The notes under the pieces are model-generated. The model was not told the origin of the DNA. It worked only from the letters and a program-made list of their open reading frames with translations, and did no database searches. Shown piece after piece: positions 23,701 to 36,240 of a stretch of 64,000 nt of DNA. Each line of letters opens with the position of its first letter. Position 1 is the first letter of the stretch. Made by a program: the position numbers and the translations under genes. The stretch is from Scortum barcoo (Eukaryota; Chordata; Actinopteri; Centrarchiformes; Terapontidae). The stretch lies in contig CM041531.1 of NCBI GenBank assembly GCA_023238725.1, positions 17,878,643 to 17,942,642 of the forward strand, read 5' to 3'.

Positions 23701-24660
23701 TCTCTATCTTTCAGTTAAGTCAAATGTGTTCACTTTAAATTTCCTTCCTATTTGAAACAGTATCTGGTTCCACATAGGTCTTCATCCTTACTCAGACATA
23801 TACAATATCCCTTTTTTTGTCGGGCGCAGGTTGTTTCAATTCACAGCTCCAGCTGACTAGAATTATCTTCCTCTTTCTCCTGGATGTATTTCCTCTTTCT
23901 GCTGCTTCAGGACTTGCTTATTCTGTCATCTTGCAAACAACTTGCTCATGCTTTTAATTTGCATTTTTTTTTACAATTAAGATTGCTCCATGTGCTGTCT
24001 GTACTGATGAAATTATTCTTGGGGTTGGGGATATGGGTGGGAGATGGAGAGCAAGCCATCTGTATTTGTGTTTTGTAGTGCATGTTTGCTAAGCACTGAT
24101 GTCTTTGTATGTACATATGTCACGGAAAGAGTTTTAATAATAACACAGGAGATGATGGAGACAAAAGTTAAGGGGCAGGTAGAGGCAGGAGACATGCTGG
24201 CCCAATCAGCAGAGACTAGTGGCGTCCTAAGGAGCTTTACTGGAAATCACAAAAGCGCTACTGAACAAGACTAAATTATCTGGCGCAGGAGTAAACTCAT
24301 GAGTAGCCTTATATAAGGGTATGATATGTAGAGACTGCAACCAAGTGTGCCTAGCTAGACAAATCAAGGATAATGAAAGAGAGAGAGATAAAAACAGAAC
24401 ACAAATCCAGACCCCAACAAATTTGATTTAATATGCTGAATACAGATGATTCAGATGACAGATGACAGGACATTTTAACTTTTAACTAATTTAGAAGGTG
24501 AATTTTAAGAAGATTGCTAAATGCAAAATGCTTTTCAAAATATTCTGCTTTTATTATTTACTCCTATTTTCATAGCATTGTCCATCATTCTGATCATCTA
24601 TGATAACTTACCAACTTACCTTCTGAGTGAGAGCAACAGGAAACACAGCAACTGTGCTGG
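23701..24660. other. Spacer 3' of PEPD copy B, nothing recognised
   Basis: AT-rich sequence without credible coding frames. A TATATAAGG-like string near 24310 could belong to an old LTR, but no partner is seen. Confidence 0.4.
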
Positions 24661-25083
24661 CAGACTGCCCCTCCAGAGTTGCAGGAGCAAGCCAAAACTT
24701 GGTTGTTGATGAAGAAGCTGAGGGCAGGGTTGGCCAGGGCCTTATCCAGCTGCTGGTTTATGGAAGTATATGTTGGGCTCCACACTGAGGACCATCCTCT
24801 CCTCAAGACCCTGCAGTTGAGGCTTGTTAATATGTTCCACGCCCCTGGCAGTTTGTTAAAGGTATAACTATTAGGATTTTTCTGTTTCTGTTTGCAGACG
24901 CAACATTTAAAGTTGGTCCCGACTCAAAGCACATGCTATACTGTAGAAGATCTGGACTACATGGCGGTTGCTGCCTGAGCACAGACACAGTCATATGGTG
25001 ATGATGATGATGATTAGGACATTTCATTTGATCAATCTTTACTTTTTTTTTTAAGGAAAAAAATATGAGTTTATCTTGCTGTC

Positions 25084-25121
25084 CATTGGACCTAATGTCA
25101 GCTGAGACTTTAGGTCCAATG
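25084..25121. repeat. Perfect 12-bp inverted repeat
   Basis: CATTGGACCTAA at 25084-25095 is matched by TTAGGTCCAATG at 25110-25121, around a 14-base loop. It lies within copy B intron sequence. It may be the tip of a foldback element; no larger structure was recognised. Confidence 0.65.
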
Positions 25122-28113
25122 AACAGGCGTTTGTACTCAGACTGTAAATCAGCAAAAACAGAAACAGCAAGTTTAAAAAGTCAGTCAGAGATTTTGTATG
25201 AAGATGGTAAAACTTTGTAACACTGAATATAACTGCCAAAAAAAAAAAAAGATCTCACAGGTTGCTGTTCAAGAATACAAATATTATAATCTGTTAAATG
25301 ATTACTGAGATGTAGTTTAAAAGATGGTGTGGTTTAAACCTATTTCATTATGTTATCACCTTTAGGTCTTACCATTTGTGAAACTAGGCAATAATTTGAC
25401 TGATGTTTCTATAGCTAACTGACTGAGCACTTTACATATATTCAGCAATGTTCCTCACATACTGACACCTGCTGGTGAACTGCCAGCAGTTCGAATGGAG
25501 TTTCTGTGGGTCTTTTGTAATTAGTCACCAGAGGAGCATAACTGTGATGAATCCTCCAGCACAACCTGATACCGTCTGTGTTCAGAGTTCATACAACATT
25601 TCACTTCCCCTATCTGCTGCCCTCATCCTGAACTTGTCCCTCCAGCTTGGCCTCTTTTTGTTCTGGTTCTCACTGCTGCAAAAGTCTTTCTATTATTGAT
25701 GACACATCAATATTGGAGCAAGAGGTCTGTTTTCTTCTTCTTCTGTCTAGAGACCTTGACTGTTACAACACTAACTACAGGTCAGCTGTGATGTGAGCAA
25801 TCTCAGGACTGAAGTCCCAGAAGGTGTCCCAGGCCATGGGACATGAAGACGGAGACCTTCAACATGTTCTCCACGCTGCCATTCAGGATTTTTTATTGTG
25901 AACATTTTAAATTATCTCACAAAATCTCAAAAATCTAAAAAAATAAGATTGTTTAACAGCCACAAGCTGAACTGTGTTTCTATTTGAGTATGAAACTACT
26001 GGGAGTTAGTAAGTCTGAACTTTTTATTACTATTATTTCATTCAAGTCAACGGGAGATGCTAAAAGTTACTCACCACATCTCCATCCAAAATATCACTAG
26101 TAGCTCCAGCATAACCATTGAAGATAACAGAACAATCATTGTCTCTGGAGTTGGACAATAACACAATGTAGCGACAAAAACGTGATAACTAGTCATTAAA
26201 TGTACACCACAAAATGATAATCACATGCCACATGACTGCGATCAAAACCATTAGAATTAAATAATGTGTCTGAGAAAATCAAAGGGATTCCAGTTTTTTC
26301 TGGGTTCATTGTTTTCCTTTTCTTTGCCTTTTGACTAGAACCTCAGATATAATGTCTTTGTCATGACCAGGTCCTTATTTTTCAAGCTCTTAATTTTAAT
26401 TGGAAAATAGCAGGCACTGACCAATAAACCACAGGAAATATTCATTACACATGGCCTTTAATACAAAAGGCCAAAGTATGATTAACAACACATTCTCAAA
26501 AATCTTCGTCCATAATGATGCTGTGAGCTGACAGATGAATACCTCACACTCCACAGATAGAAGAGTACGGGTGTCACACATTCCTCCTTTATTGTAGCAG
26601 AAGTGCTGGAACAGGCTGCAAAGAAAAAAGAAAAGCACCTAACGAGGAAAAGGAAATAAAGACTTTCAGCACAGAGATCTTCTGATGATCTTTACAGTGC
26701 TGTGTAAGATGGCAAACACACATTTCATGGTTCCTCTTACACAGTAACGGTAAGAACATGGATGGTGTGGAAAAAAAAGACTAAATTTCTGTTTACCTCT
26801 ATTTCATGTTCTCTGTTCAGGCTTCACATGACCTACAGAGGAAAAGAATATCAAGAGCTCCCTTTTACCACTGAGACAAACTGTTACAGACTCATTTGAT
26901 TTGTGTTCATTAAACTCTTGACATCAAAGTAACATTGGATAAAATATTTGTGATAATAACATATTTTTTTGTTTGTAGAAAAATGAAATTTAATAAAATT
27001 GGTGCCTTGTGTGTAGTTCTTTAGTGGCATGCTGTCACCACAGTCTCTTTGTATTACCACACAATGGCGCTGTAGTAAGAACATTTCAACAGAGCAGACT
27101 TGACTGACTTGGTGTTCATAAAGGCTTTAAAAAGTCAGTCAGAGATTCCTTAAGCATTTTGAGTTGTTACTGCACATCTCAAAAAAGGTCTAGAAAGGGA
27201 CACGACTGTGTGACAATATCTCTGAAATATTGTTTTAATGTTAGAGCTTATGGGACAAAGGTTATCTCTGTTAAATGGTGGCCTCAAAGCTATTGGGTTA
27301 AGTAAAATCAAAATAATTTAAAAAGTTTACAGCCATAGAACATCCTGACATCTTGAAACCTTTTAACTCAATAAGGTGTTGGATCGCTTTGATGCTTCAG
27401 GAGTTTAATGTCATGCTCTGAACTTTGCTTCTCTTTCTATTGTTGTTCACTTTGGTGGAAATATTTAATGTACTTGTTTGGAGCACCCTCGCAGATGCTC
27501 TTTCTAGCTGAGAAATCTTACCATTTCATGAGCTTCACTGTAAATCCTGTTGGACATCCACCCCCATATGAATCTCTCTTTTAACATTAATGTTTTGAAT
27601 ATGCAAGAATGTGTGCCTGAAAACCAACTCTATTTCAGAAAATGTCAATTTATCTGCAGGGTGAAAACTCAAATGTCAAAGACAACGAGGCAAGCACAAA
27701 GTCCATCAAATCTGTGCAGACTGAAAGGAGTGAAAAAAAAAACTAAAAAATGACATTAAAATGAGTTAAGGGGACAGTGTGTAATTAACAAAATTCTGTA
27801 ATAAATGTGTGTTCAGAACAAAGACCAGTGCTGAGGACAACATTGCAATTAATTGTTAACTAACAAGCAAAAGCAAGAATATTTACTGAATTAAATTATA
27901 ATCAATGTTGGTTAATCAATATGCACAAGAGTCTAATGATGCAAAGTGATGCCAATTAAAGACACCAACTAATTCCTTTCCAAATGAGGCTTTGCTGAAG
28001 ATGCTCCCACTATCTGACCTCACTGCTTTATGATGTCAAAACATCAGAATGGTTCATATCCAGGCTGATGATCTAATCCATAATCAGAAATGAAAGGTCT
28101 GTAAAGTCTGACC

Positions 28114-28246
28114 TCAGATGATCACAAATCATCTGATATAAGAATCTGATTTCATGAGCTGAATTCAGAGGAACTTCAGTGATGCGCTGTCCAAACCACA
28201 CTGATGATCTGCTAAGAGTAGATTGAATCTGTTGATTCAATCTACT
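28114..28246. repeat. Two adjacent inverted repeats in PEPD copy B
   Basis: TCAGATGAT at 28114-28122 pairs with ATCATCTGA at 28128-28136. AGTAGATTGAATC at 28217-28229 pairs with its exact complement at 28234-28246 (4-base loop). They sit where copies A and C have intron 4 and exon 5, which copy B lacks. Confidence 0.7.
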
Positions 28247-29378
28247 AAACACAACCTTCAGCACCAGCACAGACAGACTTACATCACAGGTGTATTGCAC
28301 CTCATTCATCAACAGCATACTTCGCCTTGAAATGCTCTTTAGTAAAGATCCTGTCAACAGAAGCAGAACATACAGCTGGTAAAGAAACAACAAAAAGTCA
28401 ACAAACAACAACATCTCTAGAAACACAACAGATTATGTTACACTTTGGGTGAAAGGTCAGAGCAAGAGAGCAAAAAAGAAAAGAAGTGCAGTCAAAGATG
28501 CTTTAGGTGATGACATAAACATTAAGTCCCTTGTTGCATTTTAAAGATAAGCTCATGTTGTTATTCTGGGTGTAAAGGCTCCAACTGTGTATCACATGAC
28601 TTTATCAACCGTTCCTCAAGTTCCAGCTCACAGCTTTGGAGCAGCTGGGGATGATTGTTGGCCATGTACACAGCTCTTTGAAGATTAGTGTGACTCACTC
28701 TCCCATCCAGGTAGCGTAGCTTTCAGGCAGTTTGGGAACAAAAAGGATGGATTTCCCAGAGTCCACATCAATGGCTCCATAACAGTCGGGCTCAGTTACA
28801 ATCAGCCAGAGCATTAGTGAGGGAGATTATAATAGTCAGCTAGAAGAAGGCAGAAAGTTAGTCAATGTTGGTCAGATTATTACATGAAAAAACATGACAT
28901 GTTATCTTCAATTAGGCCAGTTAACAGAGGTGAAAACACAACTCAACAATGAAAAAAAAACTTTATTTTGATTTTTGTTCAAAAGCAGCAATCAGATTAT
29001 GATTTATCTGCAGATTAGCTTGCTGACATGTTTGTGACAGAGTGAGCAGATTAACGAGGTGGTGTCCGGCAAACGGCGTGGGCTTTATTAATAATTGGCA
29101 GCCTTTTTGGGGGAGATCTGGCCTGATTAGGAGAGATGGTATCCATCCCACTTTGGCTGGAGCCGCTCTCCTGTCTAGAAATATAGAAAGTTTTATTAGT
29201 CCTAATTCATGACATACCAGAGTTGGGACCAGTAAGCAGAGTTGCAGTCTTACACGCTTCTCTGCGCCTCCATTAGAGCAGCTGCACACCCAATATAGAA
29301 TAGAAACTGTGTCTGCCCAGCGACCATTTAAACTCTTAAAACCGAAAAAGGGGAGTTATTCATAAAAATCTAATAAAA

Positions 29379-30090
29379 ATGAACACAACTGCTGTAGCAA
29401 CTCAGCAACAGCATAATAAGAAAATTAAGTGTGGCCTCTTAAACATCAGATCTCTGGCCTCTAAGGCTGTTCTGATAAATGATTTGATATCTGACTCTGA
29501 TATAGACCTGTTCTGCCTTACTGAGACCTGGCTAGGTCAGGAAGAATTTGTTAGCCTAAATGAATCCACTCCACCGAGTCATTCTAACGTTCATGTTCCT
29601 CGAGACACTGGACGAGGAGGTGGAGTTGCAGCCATTTTTAATTCAGCCCTATTAATAAATTCTCGGCCTAAAGAGGGCTACAGCTCATTTGAAAAGCCTT
29701 ACTATTACTCTTTCATCTCCAGCCTGGAAGAGCACAAAGCCAATACTAGTTGCTGTAGTGTACCGCCCCCCAGGCCCATATACTCTGAATTCTTATCTGA
29801 ATTTTCAGAGTTCTTGTCAAATTTAGTCCTTGAAAATGACAAGGTAATTATTGTAGGTGATTTTAATATTCATGTGGACATGGATAGTGACAGTCTTAGC
29901 ACAGCATTCATCTCATTATTGGACTCCATTGGGTTTTCTCAGAGAGTAAATTCTCCAACTCACTGTCACAATCACACCCTTGATTTGATTTGGTCCTCAC
30001 CTATGGTATTGATATTGAGCACTTAATAGTCTCCCCCCAAAATCCTGTGTTATCAGACCACTACTTAGTATCATTTGAATTCCTATTACT
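29379..30090 (+). pseudogene. L2 ORF2 endonuclease part (broken)
   Basis: An open stretch to 30026, carried on in another frame from 29990, encodes an AP-like endonuclease that in L2 elements nicks target DNA to prime reverse transcription. Visible motifs are GLLNIRSLASK, CLTETWLGQEE, GRGGGVA, IIVGDFNIHVD and LSDHYLVSFEF. One frameshift near 30000 splits the domain. The first ATG at 29379 gives a plausible ORF2 start. Confidence 0.8.
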
Positions 30091-31024
30091 GGACTATGCA
30101 CCTCTAGAAAAATTAGTGTTCACTAGATGGTTACCCGATTGTACTAGGACTAAATTTAAGGAAGCAATTCCGACAGCATTAAAGTCAGTTAGATTTCCTA
30201 GTATCTCTGACGACTCTCATTTTTTGAGCTCCCCCCAAATTGACCAACTTGTTAGAAACGCTATGGACTCACTCAGAGGCACTCTGGACTCTGTTGCGCC
30301 CCTAAAAAGAAAGATTATAAAACAGAAGAGACTGGCACCATGGTTTAACTCTGCAACTCGCAAGTTAAAACAAACAACGCGACAATTGGAAAGGATATGG
30401 CGCTCCACCAAAGAGGAGGACTCTCGCCTAGCCTGGAAAGAGAGTCTCAAAACGTATAGGAAAGCCCTGTGTAATGCCAGAGCAGCCTACTATTCAGAAT
30501 TAATAGAGAAAAATAAGAACTGCCCTAGGTTTCTTTTCAGCACTGTAGCCAGGCTGACACAGAGCCATAGCTCTATTGAACCCTGCATTCCCTTAAGTTT
30601 AAGTAGTAATGATTTCATGAGCTTCTTTAATGACAAGATTCTGAATATTAGGGACAAAATTTGTCAGGATCTGCCCTCGTTAGACTCCGATCCTTCAGAC
30701 TCAGGAAATTTAGGAGCAGATACATTAAAACCTGACAATTGCTTGCTTAGACAGTTTTATTCCAATTGGCCTTCCCGAATTATCCTCGTTAGTTTCAGCA
30801 TTGAAAGCAACAACTTGTCTCCTAGACCCCATCCCAACTACGCTGCTTAAGGAAGTTTTCCCATTTATTGGCACATCACTGCTGCATATTATTAATCTGT
30901 CTCTGGTGTCAGGCTTTGTACCCAAAGTCTTTTAAAGTAGCTGTAATTAAACCATTGATCAAAAAACCTACACTTGATGCAGATGTGTTAGCCAAATTAT
31001 AGACCAATATCCAACCTCCCCTTT

Positions 31025-32330
31025 TTGTCTAAGATTCTAGAGAAAGCCGTTGCCAGCCAGTTATGTAATTATCTCCACAGTAATAGTCTTTTTGAAGTTT
31101 TTCAGTCAGGATTTAGAGCTCACCATAGCACAGAAACAGCACTTGTGAAAGTCACCAATGACCTGTTGACAGCATCAGATAGAGGGCTTCTGTCTGTACT
31201 TGTCCTGTTAGACCTTAGTGCTGCCTTTGATACAGTTGACCATCACATCCTGTTGCTGAGAATGGAAAAACTGCTTGGTATTAAAGGGTCTGCATTAAAC
31301 TGGTTCAGATCATACTTATCAGATCGGTCTCAGTTTGTCCATATTAATAATGAATCCTCTGTGCATACTAAAGTCTGTCATGGAGTTCCACAAGGTTCAG
31401 TGCTTGGTCCAATTCTGTTTATTTTGTATATGCTGCCCCTTGGCAATATCATCAGGAGGCACTCCATAGATTTCCATTGTTATGCTGATGACACCCAATT
31501 ATATTTATCAGTGGAGCCACACAAAACTGATCAGCTCCTGAAACTCCATGCCTGCCTTAAAGATATAAAGGCTTGGATGACCAGAAATTTCCTGTTGTTG
31601 AACTCAGATAAAACTGAAGTGATCCTATTAGGTCCGAAACACCTGAGGAACACGCTTTCTCCTATGATAGCCTTGTTGGATGGCATTAACTGGGCCTCCG
31701 GCACCACTGTAAGGAACCTCGGGGTTTTATTTGATCAGGATATGTCCTTTGACACCCATATTAAGCATATTTCAAGGTCTGCCTTTTTACCACCTGCGCA
31801 ACATCGCATAAAAAATTCGGCACTTTTTGTCCCAAAGCGATGCTGAAAAATTAGTCCATGCATTTGTCTCTTCCAGGCTGGATTATTGTAATTCACTTTT
31901 ATCAGGCTGCCCAAACAAGTCGTTAAAGACTCTACAGCTGGTCCAGAATGCCGCTGCTCGGGTGCTGACTAAAACCAGGAAAAGAGACCATATTACTCCA
32001 GTATTGGCTTCTCTGCATTGGCTCCCTGTAAAATTTAGAGTGGATTTTAAAATCCTTCTCCTCACATATATAAGGCTCTGCATGGTCTGGCACCATCATA
32101 TCTTAATGAATTGATAACTCCTTATCAACCGACTAGAGCGCTGCGCTCCCAAAACGCATGAGGCTTACTTGTAGTTCCCAGGGTTTCCAGAAGTAGTCTA
32201 GGGGGCAGAGCCTTCAGCTATCAGGCCCCTGTTCTCTGGAACCAGCTCCCAGTCTGGGTCCAGAGAGGCAGACACAGTGTCAGTGTTTAAGAATAGACTT
32301 AAAACCTTCCTTTTTGATAAAGCTTATAGT
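31025..32330 (+). pseudogene. L2 ORF2 reverse transcriptase and C-terminal part (broken)
   Basis: The 273-residue open frame holds RT fingers and palm: FRAHHSTETALVKV, LDLSAAFDTVDHHIL, HGVPQGSVLGPILFILY, catalytic YADDTQLYL, and the thumb LNSDKTEVILLGPK. A shift near 31820 moves the reading to the C-terminal segment (31827-32114). That segment has LDYCNSLLSGCPN and LVQNAAARVLT, and further C-terminal residues continue in yet another frame to about 32330. Catalytic residues are kept but the protein is split. Confidence 0.83.
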
Positions 32331-33135
32331 TAGGGGTGGCAGCACAGGCTCGCCCTTAGTTATGCTGCTATAGGGTTTAGACTGCCGCCAGGGGCTCCCA
32401 TGATGCATCGGGCACCTCTCCCTCTTCCTCTGCTTCCTTTACTACTCTCATATTATGGTAGTAGTGCAAACTGGAGTCACTTTTAGAAACTGGTTAAAGT
32501 GGCTAAACTAAACTGGTTAAAGTAGTTAAATTGGCTAAAGTGGTTCAAAGTGTTAAACGTGGTTAATGTGAATACTCTTATGTCCTGTAAAGTGCATGTT
32601 ACTGCCGGAGCCCCGGTCCTCTTTGTTCTCTCCAGTCTTGCAGGTTCCTCACTGATTCTGGTTGTGGTCCATCTGTCTGAGGTTCACTGGCCTGGTGGGG
32701 ACATGATCTGTGTCTGTGCTGTGGAGAGAAGGTCGAGTGGCCCAGAGCTCCATATGAGGACATCTAGAGATGCACCTGGACTCACAGACTCATTTCCATT
32801 ACCTGTGATACCTTCACACACACATGGACTAAACCAATGAACTCAGTATAGCTACAGCTTATTACGACTCATGTATAATTCCATAATATGATTGATGATG
32901 TTCTCTGTACATGTGGCATCTATTGCACGTCTGTCCGTCCCAGGGAGAGGGATCCCTCATCTGTGGCTCTTCCTCAGGTTTCTTCTTTTTCCCATAAAGG
33001 GTTTTTTGAAGTTTTTCCTGACTCGGTTCGAGGGTCTAAGGACAGAGGGTGTCACAACTGTGCAGATTGTAAAGCCCTCCGAGGCAAACAATGTTTGTGA
33101 TTTTGGGCTCTAAATAAATAAATTTGAAATTTGAT

Positions 33136-34480
33136 TAAGAGTACCAGAGAAACTCAGAGCTGCTCCTCCACTTTAAAAGTTTTTGGGGTTGGCCAGGGCG
33201 TAGTTTTTGGGTGTAATTGACAGAACCCACTAGAGCACTTTAATGTAGGGATCAGCGATAAAGATGTGAAAAGGAGATGGATCAAGGACATGCTGGTAGG
33301 ATTTACACTTATTGCTGTTCTGGCACCACCTGGGGATTACTAATGGAGAGATGGATGAATGAAAAAAAACATGTCCTTGCTAAATGAAACCTCTTACTCT
33401 AGTCTCAGGTTTGCACTTGATCCTGGGATAAACTAAATGGAGAAGTTGTGATTTTAGCTTACAATGGAGAATTTTGTTGTCAACAAAACCAAGTTGTGAC
33501 AATATAGAGTGGATTTATTTGTCCTCAACCTGTTATCTGTTATCTGATAGTTGTTTTATTCACTTTTTCTTTTCTATTTTATTCTTCATAGAGGACCTCT
33601 GGAGATAAACATCACTCAGTCACCTATCTACTAAACACAGACACGAGACCTATTTTGTTTCCATCATATCTGAAGTTAAAGCCTTTACATTTGGTTTGTA
33701 GATCTTGATGTGGTGTGTGAACATCCTGCCATCAGAAAACATTAAGACAGAGCTCAAATACACAACCACTGATAGATTTTGGGCATAAATCTTTGTCTCT
33801 TGCTGATGGCTTTGCTGATGAGATAACAAACACAAAGATCTGATTCATGTTTGACTCTGCCAAAGCCTGTTAAATCGCCTCATTATATTTTATGGCTCAA
33901 GGATTTCTCAGTCACTGGTGGTTTACTGGTGCAACCGTGTATCTGCAAGGACAGATCTGCCTCACTGAGGAGGTACATTGTTACTGAACGTGCAACGCTT
34001 GAATATATTTTGCACCATAATACTAATATTGTATATCTGAGAACTTACAAAGGGAAGACACAATAATGTCCAACAGTGTAACAGTGACTTCGAAATACCC
34101 CATGAAATTTATAATGTCCAATGGTTTTTAGAGGTATTGAATACACTCTTAATTTTAAGGGTCAAATTTCTGGTTTTGCCCTTGATTCTATAACATTTTA
34201 GGGTGTTCTTGTAGTTTGTTGCAATTTGCTGGCAGAGACCTTTGTCATGGGGGTGTCTCTTTTAAATAGGCCCCTCTCATTTAGTCAGAAGTTTTTCCAC
34301 CAGCCTGAAGACTGACAGGTTTAGGAGTAGTGATACTCAGAAATGGCTGTAGTTGTTTTCCACTCTCTCTTGACTGTTGACAGACCCCCCTTACACCTGG
34401 TTTTAAGAGTCATTATGTTATCAATTGTTTACATTATTTTAATCTTTCCCAGAATATCAAGAAGTGATTTCACTTTTGCT
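33136..34480. repeat. B-unit segment upstream of the L2, shared with 1110-2640
   Basis: The sequence resumes at the place matching 1110 in unit 0. The exon 2 position (about 33400-33440) keeps only flanking intron text, so exon 2 of copy B is deleted. The block 33180-33300 has no match in unit 0. Confidence 0.65.
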
Positions 34481-34553
34481 GTGTTTGAGAAGATGTAAAT
34501 TTGGTCTCATTTTGCTGTCTATCACGATGCTTTCCTCTAAAGCTTTTCCATGT

Positions 34554-35245
34554 TTAGTAAACCAGTGTCACATCTTCACTTCTAAGGTTCAACTTGCTTG
34601 CAGCTCTACGTGTAATGTAGTCTGTGTCTGGTGCCAGATCAATGAGGGTCCTGATTCTTTGTCCATCGTTGACTGTGACGTCAAGGTGCATCAGGATAAC
34701 TGGGTGTTCATTTAAGCCGTTTTCCTCCAGAAGGCCTCTCAGCTGCAGTGGAGTTGTATGCCCTGGACGTTGCAGAAGGCGTCTCGACACTGCTGCGCCA
34801 GCTCAGGTGGAAGTTCGGAGAGAAACTCTTCTTGGGCTTTGGTGTATCTTTTGCCCTCAGCTCTCACTGGACCGGATTTGGGTGGTCTTTGGGACTGGGG
34901 TCTGGCAACTAGACAGAGATGATAGTGGTGTTGGTCTTTGCACTCTGGATTACCACACAGGTAAGTAGTTTTTTGGCAGTAGTCGCCGTTGTGGACTTCG
35001 AGGCATCTCTTACAAGCACCGAGTTGTTGTACTGTGTTACTCTTTTCCAATGGCTTTAGGTTGGCCCTAAACCTTCTGCAGAAATACAATTTCTTTCTGT
35101 GCTTTGGGTCACCGCAGATGATGCGGTGCACACCACTCAAATGACTGGCGCGTTGCTTACTTTGTTTGAGTTCGGTGCGCGCTGCTGACTGGTCTTGATT
35201 GCACTCACCTGCTGCTCCGTGCTCCGTCACGTGCAGCACGCACAC
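34554..35245 (-). mobile_element. BEL/Pao gag-protease fragment
   Basis: A 168-residue open frame (34739-35245) has cysteine-histidine knuckle patterns CKRCLEVHNGDYCQ and CGNPECKDQHHYHLC, typical of the end of BEL/Pao gag. It is followed in another frame (34554-34790) by the protease with TLIDLAPDTDYIT. The usual family motif has serine or alanine near that proline, so the enzyme is probably inactive. It lies between PEPD copies B and C, on the same strand as the pol pieces at 3490-6000. Confidence 0.72.
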
Positions 35246-36034
35246 AGAGTGACTGTGGTCTCTAATGATCCTCTTGATCGTCTCTTAAAGATTCGATGTC
35301 TACCTGTCAGTGTGCGATCGAAGAAGAATGAAGAAGATTTTTCACAACTAATCCTCTTTAAAACTGTCAGCTCTGTGATTAGTCTCCTATTAGCTGGCCA
35401 CTTAAATCTAACTGAGAACAATTTCTCCATTTTATAAGACAATTGTGGAGGTTCTGCAGCACATCAGCACATTACTCAGAGAGGTGGAGGTTGACTCCTG
35501 CCAAACTTCAAGACTGACTCCCTTCAGTGAAATCTTGCTGTCAACCCTGGAATGCACTTTTACATTTCATCTAAATCATCCACCTTTAACCGTATGAGCA
35601 TGACATCTTATTTGTTAGGAGGCAGTATGGGGACTTTTATCAGCAAAATCTCCCATCCCATGATATTTTAATGGCAATCTCTTGGAGTTCCCAAAAGTGG
35701 TGTCATGTATTCTTTCCATCTTTGACATGACTAGTGCAGGTTTGTTACAGCTTAAAATAGTTAAAATATGTTTCTGTCTGTAATAAGGAGAATTTATAAT
35801 CACGTTTTATGGACTTCAATCACAGTGGCCCCTGGTGGCCTATCCTTGCAAGTGTATCTTTTACATATAGGGAATCATCAACACTGTAATATGTAATATG
35901 TACATGTTTCATTTTAAAATGTAAGTTTTATAACAGCTTAATTTATCTGACAACTGTGTTCCACTTCACTATCTATATGACAGATTTTGCATGCATAATG
36001 GCAGAAACCCTGAAAAAAATACTGATATCAAATA

Positions 36035-36240
36035 CCATCCATTATCTATACCTGCTTTATCCCTGACACACAGGGTCGCAGGGGGTGCTGGATTTCACAC
36101 TCACATTCACAGCTAGGGGCAATTTACAGTTGCCAATTAAATTAACCTAACCTGCATGTCTTTGGATTGTGGGAGGAAGCTGAGTTGAGTACCCAGAGAG
36201 AACCCACGCAGGGAGACCACCGGGAGAACATGCAAACTCT
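36035..36240. repeat. High-copy teleost interspersed repeat fragment
   Basis: The block begins CCATCCATTATCTATACCTG and contains AACCTAACCTGCATGTCTTT and GGGAGAACATGCAAACTC, strings I recognise from a repeat widespread in fish genomes. Its class is uncertain to me. It lies 3' of PEPD copy C and is missing from the matching place near copy A (about 7140-7170). Confidence 0.6.

Larger units (their letters stand above)
24668..28798 (-). pseudogene. PEPD copy B relic, eroded fragments of exons 14 to 3
   Basis: Recognisable remnants on the minus strand: exon 14 (about 24668-24847), 13 (about 25815-25887, short), 11 (about 26076-26147), 10 (about 26548-26617), 9 (about 26796-26834), 8 (about 27523-27556, partial), 6 (about 27963-28025), 4 (28283-28350, four extra bases) and 3 (28699-28798, start deleted). 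I could not find exons 15, 12, 7, 5, 2 or 1. Between exon 13 and exon 11 nothing resembles exon 12, so both aspartate ligands are missing. Decay is far deeper than in C. The order still follows the gene, so this is a duplicated genomic copy and not a retrocopy. Confidence 0.82.
28984..33135 (+). mobile_element. L2-clade LINE, nearly full length, frames broken
   Basis: Plus strand. The ORF1 end (about 29040-29211) reads WCPANGVGFINNWQPFWG then RRDGIHPT, an SGNH-esterase-like C terminus. ORF2 follows from 29379: endonuclease motifs NIRSL, LTETWL, VGDFNIHV and SDHYLV; then RT motifs VLLDLSAAFDTVDH, GVPQGSVLGPILF and CYADDTQLYLS (31025-31846); then a C-terminal part with SRLDYCNSLL and ASLHWLPV. 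Frameshifts fall near 29990, 30840-31020, 31820 and 32090, so it cannot make a full ORF2. The 3' end is A/T-rich with a TTTGAAATTTGA tail at 33120-33135. It is inserted in the copy B unit between the exon 3 and exon 2 positions. Confidence 0.85.

Noticed and set aside
24668..28798. Processed retrocopy of PEPD
   Set aside because: Intron sequences between the exon remnants match the introns of A and C, so it arose by DNA duplication.
29379..32114. Host gene with endonuclease and RT domains
   Set aside because: The order endonuclease, RT and C-terminal part, the AT-rich tail and the missing counterpart in unit 0 identify it as an L2 LINE.
34739..35245. Zinc-finger host gene
   Set aside because: The two cysteine-histidine knuckles followed by a retroviral-type protease motif in the next frame fit BEL/Pao gag-pro.
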